Shown here piece after piece: positions 46,484-54,333 of a stretch of 64,000 bases of DNA. Position numbers and translations under genes: made by a program. Under the pieces are notes generated by a model, which searched no databases, was not told the origin of the DNA, and saw only the letters and a program-made list of their open reading frames with translations. This DNA is from Butyrivibrio sp. MB2005 (GTDB taxonomy: Bacteria; Bacillota; Clostridia; Lachnospirales; Lachnospiraceae): assembly GCF_000424285.1 (NCBI RefSeq), contig NZ_AUJP01000018.1, forward strand, positions 1 to 64,000, given 5' to 3'. How positions within the stretch are numbered: position 1 is the first letter of the stretch; the number at the start of each line of letters is the position of its first letter.

Positions 46484-47716
46484 TTACTTCAAATAGTTCC
46501 AGGGACTAACGTAATTACCCCCTGATCTAACACCAAAATGCAGATGCGGTCCTGTGGATCTTCCTGTGGAACCGACTGCCGCAATCTTCTGTCCCTTCTT
46601 TACCTCTGCACCTGTTGATACGCTAAGGGAAGAAGCATGCATATATATCGTATAAAGTCCGCTTCCATGGTCTATCATTATATAGTTACCCATGGTTGAA
46701 TTGTATGCAGCAGCAACGACCTTGCCGTCATAAGCTGCAAGAATTGCTGAACCGCTGGCTGCCGCGAGATCTATACCGTTGTGCATCTTCTGAATTCCCA
46801 GGGTAGGATGCATTCTCATACCGTAATCGTCAGATATTCTGGTATATGAAGGACATGGAAATGTAAACACTCCGCCGTCATATTTTCTCGCATTCTGCGC
46901 TGCAAGCTCTGCTTTATCGGCTTCAACTGCTTTTTCAAGAGCAGCGATGGTGGCGTTCTCTTCTGCAATCTGCGCCTCGTATTCCTTGATGGCAGCTTCT
47001 TTATCCGCAATGTTTGCAGATACTTTGCTGACTTCACTGTTTTTCTGGGCAAGGAGGTTTTTCATATTATCCTCCTCTATGAGCTGGTCAGCCTTGGCCT
47101 GGTCGAGAGTCTCCTTCTCTTCCTCCAGAGCTGTCTTTGTCATTTCCACAAGTTCTGTGTGCGCTATGTACTCCTCAAGCTTTTGCCTGTCGTAGGCAGA
47201 GAGCTTTTCTATGTAGTCGGCTTTATTAAGCATATCGCCAAAGGATTCAGACTCCGCAAGGAGCTCAAAGTACATGGTCTCACCCTTTTCATACATGAAA
47301 CGAATTCTGTCCTTCATTTCTTCGTACTGGGTGTTTTGGGTCTCAATAGCTTCTTCAAGCTCTGCCTCTGTCTCTTCTATCTTCTGCTCTTTTTCTTCGA
47401 TCTTACCCTGCAGTTCATCAATGTTGTTCTGAATCTGCGTAAGGTTCGCATCAAGCTCAGTGATGTACTTTTTAAGATCAGATTTTTCAGCCTCCAGATT
47501 CTTTTTAACCGTCTGGAGATCTGTCAGAGAGCTTTTCATGCTCTCGCGCTCTTTTTTGGCGTTTGTTATCTGATTTTCTTTTTGCTTGATACTCTCTTTT
47601 GTAACAGCAGCGTATGAAGATATAGCCGAGTTACCCCCACATAGCATAAGCATTGCAAAAACGAGTAAAACCGACAATATTCTTTTGCTGTTTTTCCTCA
47701 ATCGGTAATCATACAT
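46484..47716 (-). CDS. Murein hydrolase (EnvC/PcsB-like) with coiled coil and M23 domain
   Basis: Secreted peptidoglycan hydrolase of division. A hydrophobic signal segment (about residues 14-34) is followed by a long coiled coil (about 38-275) and a C-terminal M23 (LytM) domain. The zinc ligands are present: His and Asp in MHNGIDL and the HLH motif in TGPHLHFGV, so unlike EnvC it may be enzymatically active. The coiled coil would be controlled by FtsX, as in the PcsB and EnvC systems. The start overlaps the end of ftsX by eight bases. Confidence 0.92.
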   Translation of the reverse strand: MYDYRLRKNSKRILSVLLVFAMLMLCGGNSAISSYAAVTKESIKQKENQITNAKKERESMKSSLTDLQTVKKNLEAEKSDLKKYITELDANLTQIQNNIDELQGKIEEKEQKIEETEAELEEAIETQNTQYEEMKDRIRFMYEKGETMYFELLAESESFGDMLNKADYIEKLSAYDRQKLEEYIAHTELVEMTKTALEEEKETLDQAKADQLIEEDNMKNLLAQKNSEVSKVSANIADKEAAIKEYEAQIAEENATIAALEKAVEADKAELAAQNARKYDGGVFTFPCPSYTRISDDYGMRMHPTLGIQKMHNGIDLAAASGSAILAAYDGKVVAAAYNSTMGNYIMIDHGSGLYTIYMHASSLSVSTGAEVKKGQKIAAVGSTGRSTGPHLHFGVRSGGNYVSPWNYLK

Positions 47717-48605
47717 GCAAATGCTTCCTAACTGTCGTCACACTTCCCATAAATCCGATTCCAACACCTATTAAAATTGAAATAGGCAAAAGAGCTTCAA
47801 ATATAGTATTAACCGGCAGGATATCCAGGATTGAATTGAGCATTGAAAATCTCTCTGCCAGATAAAATGACGCTTTGTTATAGATCACATAAATGATCAC
47901 AAGGGGTATAACGGAACCAAACAGTCCAATAAGGATACCCTCGATAACGAAGGGTGCACGAACAAAAAAGTCCGTAGCTCCGATGTACTTCATTATCTCG
48001 ATCTCCTGTCTTCTTACAGCGATACCGATTGTAACTGTATTGCTGATAAGGAAGATGGAAACCAGAAGAAGGATTCCTATAATACCCATTGATACATAAG
48101 CAACAAGGCTGTTGATACCGCTCAGCATTGATGCCGTAACCTCTGATCTGTTAACTGTCCTGATATCATTGATTGATTCAAGATAAGTTACAAGAGCGGG
48201 CTGCATGGAAACATCACTGAGGTAAATCTGAAGGTTACCCATATCCTCAAGAGGATTCTCGGTAAAGCCATCTGCGTATTCCCCAAGGTAATCTGTCTTA
48301 AAACTTTCCCAGGCTTCCTCAGCGGAAATATATACTACCTTGCTGACTTCAGGTCTCTTTTCAATAAGAGATTTTGCCGCAAGCATTACTTCCTCGCTTG
48401 TGCCCTCATTAAAGAAAACAGTTACGGATACGCCTTCCTCAGCAGTCTTAACAACGTGTTGAAAATTTGAAACCAGTGAATAAAAAATACCAAACAGGAA
48501 CAGACATGCACTTATTGTTGCAATAGATGCCAGAGTGTACCATCTGTTGCGGCCAAGATTCTTAAAGCCCTGTCCCAGTGTATAGAAAAAACTACTCATC
48601 CTCAT
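47709..48605 (-). CDS. ftsX: Cell division protein FtsX
   Basis: Permease-like partner of FtsE that transmits ATP-driven motion to extracellular wall hydrolases at the division site. Four membrane helices: one near the N-terminus (LASIATISACLFLFGIFYSL) and three in the C-terminal half, with an extracellular loop of about 120 residues between the first two. I place the start at ATG 48605 (MRMSSFFYTLGQG), which fits the family and has GGTGAG seven bases before it. This start lies inside the end of ftsE, so translation is coupled. Confidence 0.93.
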   Translation of the reverse strand: MRMSSFFYTLGQGFKNLGRNRWYTLASIATISACLFLFGIFYSLVSNFQHVVKTAEEGVSVTVFFNEGTSEEVMLAAKSLIEKRPEVSKVVYISAEEAWESFKTDYLGEYADGFTENPLEDMGNLQIYLSDVSMQPALVTYLESINDIRTVNRSEVTASMLSGINSLVAYVSMGIIGILLLVSIFLISNTVTIGIAVRRQEIEIMKYIGATDFFVRAPFVIEGILIGLFGSVIPLVIIYVIYNKASFYLAERFSMLNSILDILPVNTIFEALLPISILIGVGIGFMGSVTTVRKHLHV

Positions 48606-49332
48606 CGTGATACTCACCCTCTTCTTCGTCGTAAATCACGACGCCTTTTTTCATAGTAATAACTCTCTTATGCATGGCATTAACAATCTCTCTGTTATGT
48701 GTAACGATAATGACTGTAGTACCATTTGCATTTATCTGCTCCATGAGCTTCATGATATCCCAAGAATTGTTGGGATCAAGGTTACCTGTAGGCTCATCTG
48801 CAAGCAGGATTTCAGGCTTGTTGACCATAGCTCTTGCAATGGCAACTCTTTGCTGCTCACCACCTGAAAGGGCCTTAATCTTACTCTTATATTTTCCGGC
48901 AAGGCCAACTGTAGCCAGCACTGACGGAACATTTTTCCTGATTTCTCTTGAGGATTTCTGAATGATTCTCTGAGCAAATGCAACGTTCTCATAAACATTT
49001 CTGTCCATCAAAAGTCGGAAATCCTGGAATACGATTCCAAGCTTTCTGCGGAATTTGGGAATGTTTCTGTGTCGCATTCTGCCAAGATCCTGTCCCATAA
49101 CGGTGATCTTACCGTCTGAAGGAACAAGCTCACGAAGCAGGAGCTTGATCAGGGTGGATTTACCGGAACCGCTGTCTCCTACTATAAAAACAAATTCACC
49201 CTTCTTGATATGAAGGGTGACCCCATTAAGTGCCGGAGCGCCCGTGGAATAGGACTTCGTCACGTTTTCAAGCGTGATAATGTCGTCCTCCCCGACAGGA
49301 CGCGCTACTCTCTTTCTTCTAACTTTTTCCAT
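48592..49332 (-). CDS. ftsE: Cell division ATP-binding protein FtsE
   Basis: ATPase that works with FtsX at the septum. Walker A GDSGSGKSTL, signature LSGGEQQRVAIARAM and Walker B ILLADEPTGNLDP are intact. A basic N-terminal extension (MEKVRRKRVARPVGEDD) precedes the usual start, and an acidic tail (DEEEGEYHDEDE) is encoded in the overlap with ftsX. It is the first gene of the division operon ftsE-ftsX-M23-S41. Confidence 0.95.
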   Translation of the reverse strand: MEKVRRKRVARPVGEDDIITLENVTKSYSTGAPALNGVTLHIKKGEFVFIVGDSGSGKSTLIKLLLRELVPSDGKITVMGQDLGRMRHRNIPKFRRKLGIVFQDFRLLMDRNVYENVAFAQRIIQKSSREIRKNVPSVLATVGLAGKYKSKIKALSGGEQQRVAIARAMVNKPEILLADEPTGNLDPNNSWDIMKLMEQINANGTTVIIVTHNREIVNAMHKRVITMKKGVVIYDEEEGEYHDEDE

Positions 49333-49393
49333 ACCTTTTTCCTTGCTAAAACTGATTTACTTTAGTGCTATTATTTAAAATTGCGTCCCGCTA

Positions 49394-49411
49394 CGTAGTA
49401 GCGATACTACG
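49394..49411 (-). terminator. Cruciform hairpin after the CdaR-type gene
   Basis: CGTAGTA (49394-49400) and TACTACG (49405-49411) form a 7-bp stem with a 4-nt loop, flanked by further complementary bases (GCGT and ACGC). On the minus strand AAUUUU follows a few bases later. It separates the regulator gene from ftsE; the U-run is short, so termination may be partial. Confidence 0.45.
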
Positions 49412-49438
49412 GATTGCTACGCTCTTCGAGCTCCCGCT

Positions 49439-50521
49439 CTAGTATCGCTCCATGTATTTCATGTAACGTACCACCATTAAAGCGATCTTGAATGTGATGG
49501 CGTCGTCGAAGACACGAAGGTCTAAGCCTGTGCTCTTCTGGAGCTTATCAAGCCTGTAGACAAGTGTATTTCTGTGAATGAATAACTGTCTTGATGTCTC
49601 TGATACATTCAGGTTGTTCTCGAAGAACTTGTCGATTGTGGACAAAGTCTCCTGATCGAATCCATCGGGATTCTTGCCGCCGAATATCTCTTTTATGAAC
49701 ATCTTGCAAAGAGGAATGGGAAGTTGATAAATAAGTCTTCCGATTCCGAGCTCACCATAGCTGATTACGCCCTTTTCCTCAAAGAAGATTCTTCCAACAT
49801 CCAGGGCCATCTTGGCTTCCTTGTAGGAGCGGCTCACTTCCTTGATCTCGCCAACTACTGTTCCTATTGCGATATGAACATTCTTAATACCTGCGCTCTC
49901 AAGGTGCTCCTGAAGCTGCTGTGCTGATGCTGATATCTCCTCGGCTGACTTGTACTCAGTTACATCCTTAACAACGGTAACATTGTCCTCGTCTACTTCT
50001 GTTACGAAGTCACCGCCGTTGCCTGCGCCGTATGAACGCACCATTTCAAGGACATTATTCTCCCTAACCTTCTCGGCAGCAATTATCATTGTAACACGCT
50101 TTGCATCGGAAGGAATGTGAAGTTTTTTTGCCCTACTGTAAATATCCACCAAAAGCAGGTTATCAAGGAGCAGGTTTTTGATGAAATTATCCTTATCAAA
50201 ACGCTCCTTGTAGGCAACAAGAAGACCCTGAATCTGATAAGCGATCATTTTGCCTATCATATAGGTGCTCTCACCGCTGCCTGCAGCCACGAGAATATAC
50301 TCCAGCTGCTGCTCGTCATATATTTTAAAATATTGATGTCCCTGAACCTCCTGAGAGTCTGCAGGTGATCTCACAAAATCCCTAACTGAATCCGCAACAA
50401 GACTTAAGTCAGGTCTTGTGGCAGCCACCTCTCCCCCGTCGACATCAAGGACGCACAGATCCACGTGTGCTATGCCTTTCAATCCATCTATTGTGTTTTG
50501 AAGGATCTGATTTGAAATCAT
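49439..50521 (-). CDS. CdaR/PucR-type transcriptional regulator
   Basis: The N-terminal part (about residues 1-130) resembles the sugar-diacid-recognition domain of CdaR: MISNQILQNTIDGLKGIAHV and a helix-rich region. A central GGDEF-like spacer follows (about 130-270), and the C-terminal helix-turn-helix of the PucR family reads FFENNLNVSETSRQLFIHRNTLVYRLDKL. Such regulators respond to small organic acids. The targets are unknown; the division operon lies directly downstream. Start ATG 50521 follows AGGAGAG. Confidence 0.85.
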   Translation of the reverse strand: MISNQILQNTIDGLKGIAHVDLCVLDVDGGEVAATRPDLSLVADSVRDFVRSPADSQEVQGHQYFKIYDEQQLEYILVAAGSGESTYMIGKMIAYQIQGLLVAYKERFDKDNFIKNLLLDNLLLVDIYSRAKKLHIPSDAKRVTMIIAAEKVRENNVLEMVRSYGAGNGGDFVTEVDEDNVTVVKDVTEYKSAEEISASAQQLQEHLESAGIKNVHIAIGTVVGEIKEVSRSYKEAKMALDVGRIFFEEKGVISYGELGIGRLIYQLPIPLCKMFIKEIFGGKNPDGFDQETLSTIDKFFENNLNVSETSRQLFIHRNTLVYRLDKLQKSTGLDLRVFDDAITFKIALMVVRYMKYMERY

Positions 50522-50581
50522 AATGCTCTCCTATGCATATTACATAATTATAGTTGATTATATTCTACTCGATAATTGCAT

Positions 50582-50620
50582 AAAAATCCACAAAAAACTA
50601 GTTATTTTTTGTGGATTTTT
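50582..50620. other. Perfect 16-bp inverted repeat between divergent genes
   Basis: Arms 50582-50597 and 50605-50620 are fully complementary, with a 7-nt loop. It looks like a terminator hairpin (A-tract, GTGGA core, T-tract on both strands), yet both flanking genes start, not end, here. It may insulate divergent promoters or be a regulator site. Confidence 0.6.
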
Positions 50621-50625
50621 CCCAA

Positions 50626-50653
50626 TAAACTTCTAAAGGCCATTAATCGATAT
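50626..50653 (+). promoter_or_regulatory. Possible flagellar-type (SigD) promoter for the YjfB-like gene
   Basis: TAAA (50626-50629) and TCGATAT (50647-50653) resemble the SigD consensus TAAA and CCGATAT. The spacer is 17 bases, one longer than usual. It lies about 93 bases before the YjfB-like gene, whose family is linked to motility. Confidence 0.3.
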
Positions 50654-50745
50654 ACAAATTAGGATATTAGCTTTCTTTTTATGAGGGCCATGTATAGCCG
50701 AAAATACATGGATGTATCCACTTAAGCAGTAAAGGAGGTGGCTAT

Positions 50746-50937
50746 ATGGACATACCCGAATTATCCATGGCTTTATCTTTAAGCAAAGTCCAGACTGATT
50801 TTGGCGCAGCAATGCTCAAAAACAGCCTCGATTCCCTTTCGGATGTCGGTACCGCCGTCGCCGAAATGATAGACACTTCTGCAATGGAATTATCCGTGAA
50901 CCCGGATATAGGAGCTAATATTGATCTGAGAGTCTAA
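50746..50937 (+). CDS. YjfB family putative motility protein
   Basis: A 63-residue soluble protein of the YjfB family (putative motility protein), recognised by MDIPELSMALSLSKVQTDFG and the later helical MLKNSLDS segment. Members are found in flagellated Firmicutes, and their role is not established. The ribosome site AAAGGAGGTGG is very strong. A textbook terminator follows at 50950, so it is a single-gene unit. Confidence 0.85.
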   Translation: MDIPELSMALSLSKVQTDFGAAMLKNSLDSLSDVGTAVAEMIDTSAMELSVNPDIGANIDLRV

Positions 50938-50949
50938 GCCATGGCAGCA

Positions 50950-50978
50950 ATAAGTCACCGCATTTTGCGGTGACTTAT
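50950..50978 (+). terminator. Terminator of the YjfB-like gene
   Basis: Arms ATAAGTCACCGCA (50950-50962) and TGCGGTGACTTAT (50966-50978) form a perfect 13-bp stem with a 3-nt loop. GUUAUUAUAU follows. It begins 12 bases after the stop codon. Confidence 0.85.
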
Positions 50979-51024
50979 GTTATTATATAGACAAATTCGC
51001 AGTTAACGGAGATGTCTATTAACT

Positions 51025-52710
51025 ATGGAAAACATCAACCATGAAGGCTTCATATCTAAAACATTTAATATAATAATTTCTTTTCTTTCCCTGATCATTC
51101 TCGCTTTTTTTGTATATATTTCAGCGACGGTGACCTGTCTTGTGGACAGCAATGAGAAAACATATTTTATGAAAGACAATGTGTTTATCCATGTAATCTT
51201 CACCGGGGTTATCCTTGCAATCATGGTATTTCTTGGCAGATTCTCTTTTTTTCAGGATCTTTTAAAAGAAAAAAATAAAAAGAATTTGTCCAAAGTAAAA
51301 AATATCATGCTGGCTATTATCTTTTTAATGTCAGCTCTGTTTGTGTACTTTTCAAGACTTTCTCCTGTATCGGATCAGGCCTTTGTTCAGCTGGCTGCTT
51401 ACGGTCTTCGCTCAAAAAACTACTCCTTTTTCATGGAGGGCGGATATATCCACACCTATCCCAATCAGATGGGGCTTATGCTCTTTAGCTATGTCTTCTT
51501 TAGCATTTTCGGCTTTGGAAATTTCCTTGCATTCCAGATAATGAATGCTCTTTTCCTTGTTCTTTTTTATAAGCGCCTGTCTGATATTACAGGTTTTATT
51601 TATGAAGAGAATGCTACACCTCAGCTTATGGTGCTGCTTTTTGGCATACTGTTTTATCCTCTTCATATCTACTGCACCTTCGTCTACGGTACAATCCCGG
51701 GCCTTGCCCTGTCGGTTAGTGCAATCTACCATGCGCTTAAATTTGGAAAAGATAAATTCATAAAAAACTGCATCTTATCAGCGCTGTCCATTCTGGCAGC
51801 TATGCTGCTTAAGTCCAATTACCTGATCTTTTTCATCGCCATTTTCATCTACATTATTATGGCAGCCATCAGAAATAAAAAGGCTATTCTGCTGGCGCTT
51901 CCTGCTCTTTTTGTTGTGGCATTTCTGATTCAGGCAAAGGTTCCTTCATTGATAGTTCGTCAGATGACAGGCATCGATGTGGGAAAAGGTGCATCCACTT
52001 ACTCCTGGATAGCCATGGGACTTCAGGACAGCGACCTTGCCGAGGGGTGGTACAACGGCTTTAATACGGACAGCTATGAACAGAGCGGCTACAACCCTGA
52101 TATAAACAAAAAAATGGCAACAGATGCCATAAAAGAAAGACTCGAATATTTTAGCGAAAATCCATACGACTGCCTGGAGTTCTTTTCAAGAAAGCTCTCT
52201 TCCGAGTGGAACGATCCAAGCTATGAGGCCCTTTGGATCATACGACCTCTTCAGGAAATCCGTTATGAGAATAACCCTGTCCGCAAGCTTCTTACCTATA
52301 ACAATTACTTTTTGCAGATAGGATTTCTAAATTGGCTGCAATTCTTTATACTGCTTGGATGCCTTTTGTTTTTGGTGTTCAAAAACAAAAACACCGGTAA
52401 CTGCTTTGAAATCCTTGCTATTACCATTATAGGCGGATTTCTTTTCCATATCATGTGGGAAGCAAAATCACAGTATACGCTTCCTTACTTTGTGCTGATG
52501 CTGCCTATGGCAGCCATAGGTTATCATAAGCTGCTCTTTGATTCTAAGGAGCTTTTCAAAAAAAATCGCCTGAGGATATTCCTCAGGCTGGTTTTACCGC
52601 TTCTATTCTTTTATCTTATTTATTCAGGAACCATCGGAAAAAACCTGACTTCTGACAATGCTTCCTATACAGAAGCAATGCAGCGTGAGCTTGAAGCCGA
52701 CATCAGATAA
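51025..52710 (+). CDS. GT-C-type membrane glycosyltransferase-like protein
   Basis: Integral membrane protein of 561 residues with about 11-13 hydrophobic helices. Features recall GT39/PMT-like lipid-linked sugar transferases: an extracytoplasmic loop with YIHTYPNQMGLML after a segment SPVSDQAF (the acidic residue is the likely catalytic base) and a late WEAKSQYTLPYFVLMLP. It would transfer a sugar from a polyprenyl-phosphate donor outside the membrane. Family and substrate are not certain. Its last eight bases overlap the convergent CvfB-type gene. An intrinsic terminator for that gene is embedded in its sequence at 52558-52588. Confidence 0.75.
   Translation: MENINHEGFISKTFNIIISFLSLIILAFFVYISATVTCLVDSNEKTYFMKDNVFIHVIFTGVILAIMVFLGRFSFFQDLLKEKNKKNLSKVKNIMLAIIFLMSALFVYFSRLSPVSDQAFVQLAAYGLRSKNYSFFMEGGYIHTYPNQMGLMLFSYVFFSIFGFGNFLAFQIMNALFLVLFYKRLSDITGFIYEENATPQLMVLLFGILFYPLHIYCTFVYGTIPGLALSVSAIYHALKFGKDKFIKNCILSALSILAAMLLKSNYLIFFIAIFIYIIMAAIRNKKAILLALPALFVVAFLIQAKVPSLIVRQMTGIDVGKGASTYSWIAMGLQDSDLAEGWYNGFNTDSYEQSGYNPDINKKMATDAIKERLEYFSENPYDCLEFFSRKLSSEWNDPSYEALWIIRPLQEIRYENNPVRKLLTYNNYFLQIGFLNWLQFFILLGCLLFLVFKNKNTGNCFEILAITIIGGFLFHIMWEAKSQYTLPYFVLMLPMAAIGYHKLLFDSKELFKKNRLRIFLRLVLPLLFFYLIYSGTIGKNLTSDNASYTEAMQRELEADIR
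52558..52588 (-). terminator. Intrinsic terminator embedded in the GT-C gene, for the convergent operon
   Basis: GCCTGAGGA (52568-52576) and TCCTCAGGC (52580-52588) form a perfect 9-bp stem with a 3-nt loop. On the minus strand GA and then eight Us follow (A-run 52558-52565). It lies 115 bases after the stop codon of the CvfB-type gene at 52703. The plus strand encodes Leu-Arg-Ile-Phe-Leu-Arg of the GT-C protein here. Confidence 0.85.
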
Positions 52711-53536
52711 GAGTGATATCGGATTCTCCTATCTTTATTTTGCCCTCTTTTAAGAGATGTCCAATGGCGCGTTTGAACTCGTTTTTACTCATTCCCATTT
52801 CAGTTCTGATCTTTTCAGGATCAGCCTTATCTGTGAAGGGCAGTCTTCCGCCTTCCTCTTCCATTCTGGCAAGGATCTTTTCTGCGTCTGAATCAATCTG
52901 AAGATATGCCTTTTCTCTGATACTGAGGGTAATCTTTCCATCCTCTCTGATCTCGGTGATTCTGGCAGTGATCTGGTCGCCGATTCTGATATCCCCGTAA
53001 AGCTCCTTCTTGGGAATAAGCCCGGAGAAAATATTATCAACAGCTACGAAAGCCCCAAAATTGTTACTGGTCTCGTACACTGTTCCTGTCACTCTGTCAT
53101 CCTTATGATAAGGGCTGTCAGTTCTAAGGAACTCATATACGTTCATGGTAACAGCAAGGCGTCCTGACTTATCCACATAAAGAGCACACAGAACCTCTTC
53201 GCCGCTCTTTACCTTTCTTGTCTGCTCTCTGAAGGGCAAAAGTACGTCCTTTTCAAGTCCCCAATCCATGAAGGCACCGATCTTACCAACATCCTTAACC
53301 TTAAGCATGGCAACATCGCCAAGCATAAGCTTAGGAATTCTTGTGGTTGCTATAAGTCTGTCATCAGAATCCTTATAAAGGAAAACAGACAGCACATCAC
53401 CTATCTCTGCATCCTGTGGCACCTGCTTTTTAGGAAGAAGAACCTTGTCCTCATCTCCCTGTTTCTCTGCAAGATACACACCAAAATCTACTTTTTTAAT
53501 TATCTCAAGTTCCTGCTTTTCTCCAATTCTAAGCAC
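52703..53536 (-). CDS. cvfB: S1 RNA-binding domain protein (CvfB/YitL family)
   Basis: RNA-binding protein with three S1-type beta-barrels (about residues 1-65, 70-135 and 145-215) and a C-terminal winged helix (MSKNEFKRAIGHLLKEGKI). This is the CvfB arrangement, known in staphylococci as a virulence and RNA-turnover factor. The start is GTG at 53536 behind AGGAG with a seven-base spacer. It lies 20 bases after the thioesterase gene and may be cotranscribed with it. Confidence 0.92.
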   Translation of the reverse strand: MLRIGEKQELEIIKKVDFGVYLAEKQGDEDKVLLPKKQVPQDAEIGDVLSVFLYKDSDDRLIATTRIPKLMLGDVAMLKVKDVGKIGAFMDWGLEKDVLLPFREQTRKVKSGEEVLCALYVDKSGRLAVTMNVYEFLRTDSPYHKDDRVTGTVYETSNNFGAFVAVDNIFSGLIPKKELYGDIRIGDQITARITEIREDGKITLSIREKAYLQIDSDAEKILARMEEEGGRLPFTDKADPEKIRTEMGMSKNEFKRAIGHLLKEGKIKIGESDITLI

Positions 53537-53556
53537 TTTATAACTCCTTTAAAATA

Positions 53557-54330
53557 TTACAACTGTTTAAGTTCCACTATTGAATAGGGCTTACCGCCAT
53601 CATCATTCAGTAAGACAACGCAGCCTGTAAGACTGTCTTCTCCGGCACCTATTACTATCTCAGGATGAATCACATCCCCTAAGTGAGCCTGCTGCCTGTA
53701 CTCAGCTCTCACCATGAAATCCTGTCTGTTTTTCGCAAGGGTCCTAAGAGAATCAAAATTCTCTTTTCCTGAAAACTCCTCGATAGCCGCAAGCGCAATT
53801 CTTATGTACTGACCGTTATTTACATGGTGATTTGTATCAAGATGATGAAGCCCCACCTTCTTTTCTTTTACAGAAAATCGTCTGCCATCCTCAGGCTCTG
53901 CAATTTTCCTCGGGGCATACTCCATTGGAAGCTTTTCATCCAATGGATAGGTTTTAATTATATCATCATTTATTCTGTAGGGAGTGCCCTTCTCAAGGTT
54001 TATGAGAGACCACACGGAGTTAGCTATTGCCAGCTCTTCTCCGTCCTTAGTTTTCATGAAAAAATTTCTAAGACCCATAAACGCCTTAAGCTCATAGGGA
54101 ACAGTACCTACGGTAACACTCTCTCCAAGCTTAGGAAGCCTTTTCACATTCACCTGCCAGCTGTTAATAACCCAGGCAATGCCAAGCTTCTCCATCGCTT
54201 CCATGGTTGCAGGTCCTTCCTGGGTCTGAAAGGTCGAGCAATCCTGAAAATAATCGATTAGTCCCTCTATAGTCAGAAATCCGTTTATATCGCATTCACT
54301 GTATCTGATCCTTGAGTCGAATGAATACAT
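53557..54330 (-). CDS. Acyl-ACP thioesterase
   Basis: Hydrolyses acyl-ACP to release free fatty acids. It has two hot-dog domains, as in plant FatA/FatB-like and bacterial homologues. The N-terminal domain holds the family start (RIRYSECDINGFLTIEGLID), and the second carries HHLDTNHHVNNGQYI, which includes the catalytic Asn/His region. VWSLINLEKGTPYRI lies between. At 257 residues it is full length. It is encoded three bases after the large membrane protein gene and 20 bases before cvfB. Confidence 0.9.
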   Translation of the reverse strand: MYSFDSRIRYSECDINGFLTIEGLIDYFQDCSTFQTQEGPATMEAMEKLGIAWVINSWQVNVKRLPKLGESVTVGTVPYELKAFMGLRNFFMKTKDGEELAIANSVWSLINLEKGTPYRINDDIIKTYPLDEKLPMEYAPRKIAEPEDGRRFSVKEKKVGLHHLDTNHHVNNGQYIRIALAAIEEFSGKENFDSLRTLAKNRQDFMVRAEYRQQAHLGDVIHPEIVIGAGEDSLTGCVVLLNDDGGKPYSIVELKQL

Positions 54331-54333
54331 TAC

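Noticed and set aside
45211..49332. The ftsE-ftsX-M23-S41 order considered as a novel division gene cluster
   Set aside because: This arrangement is known in Firmicutes (FtsEX with a PcsB-type hydrolase and a Ctp protease) and is not new.
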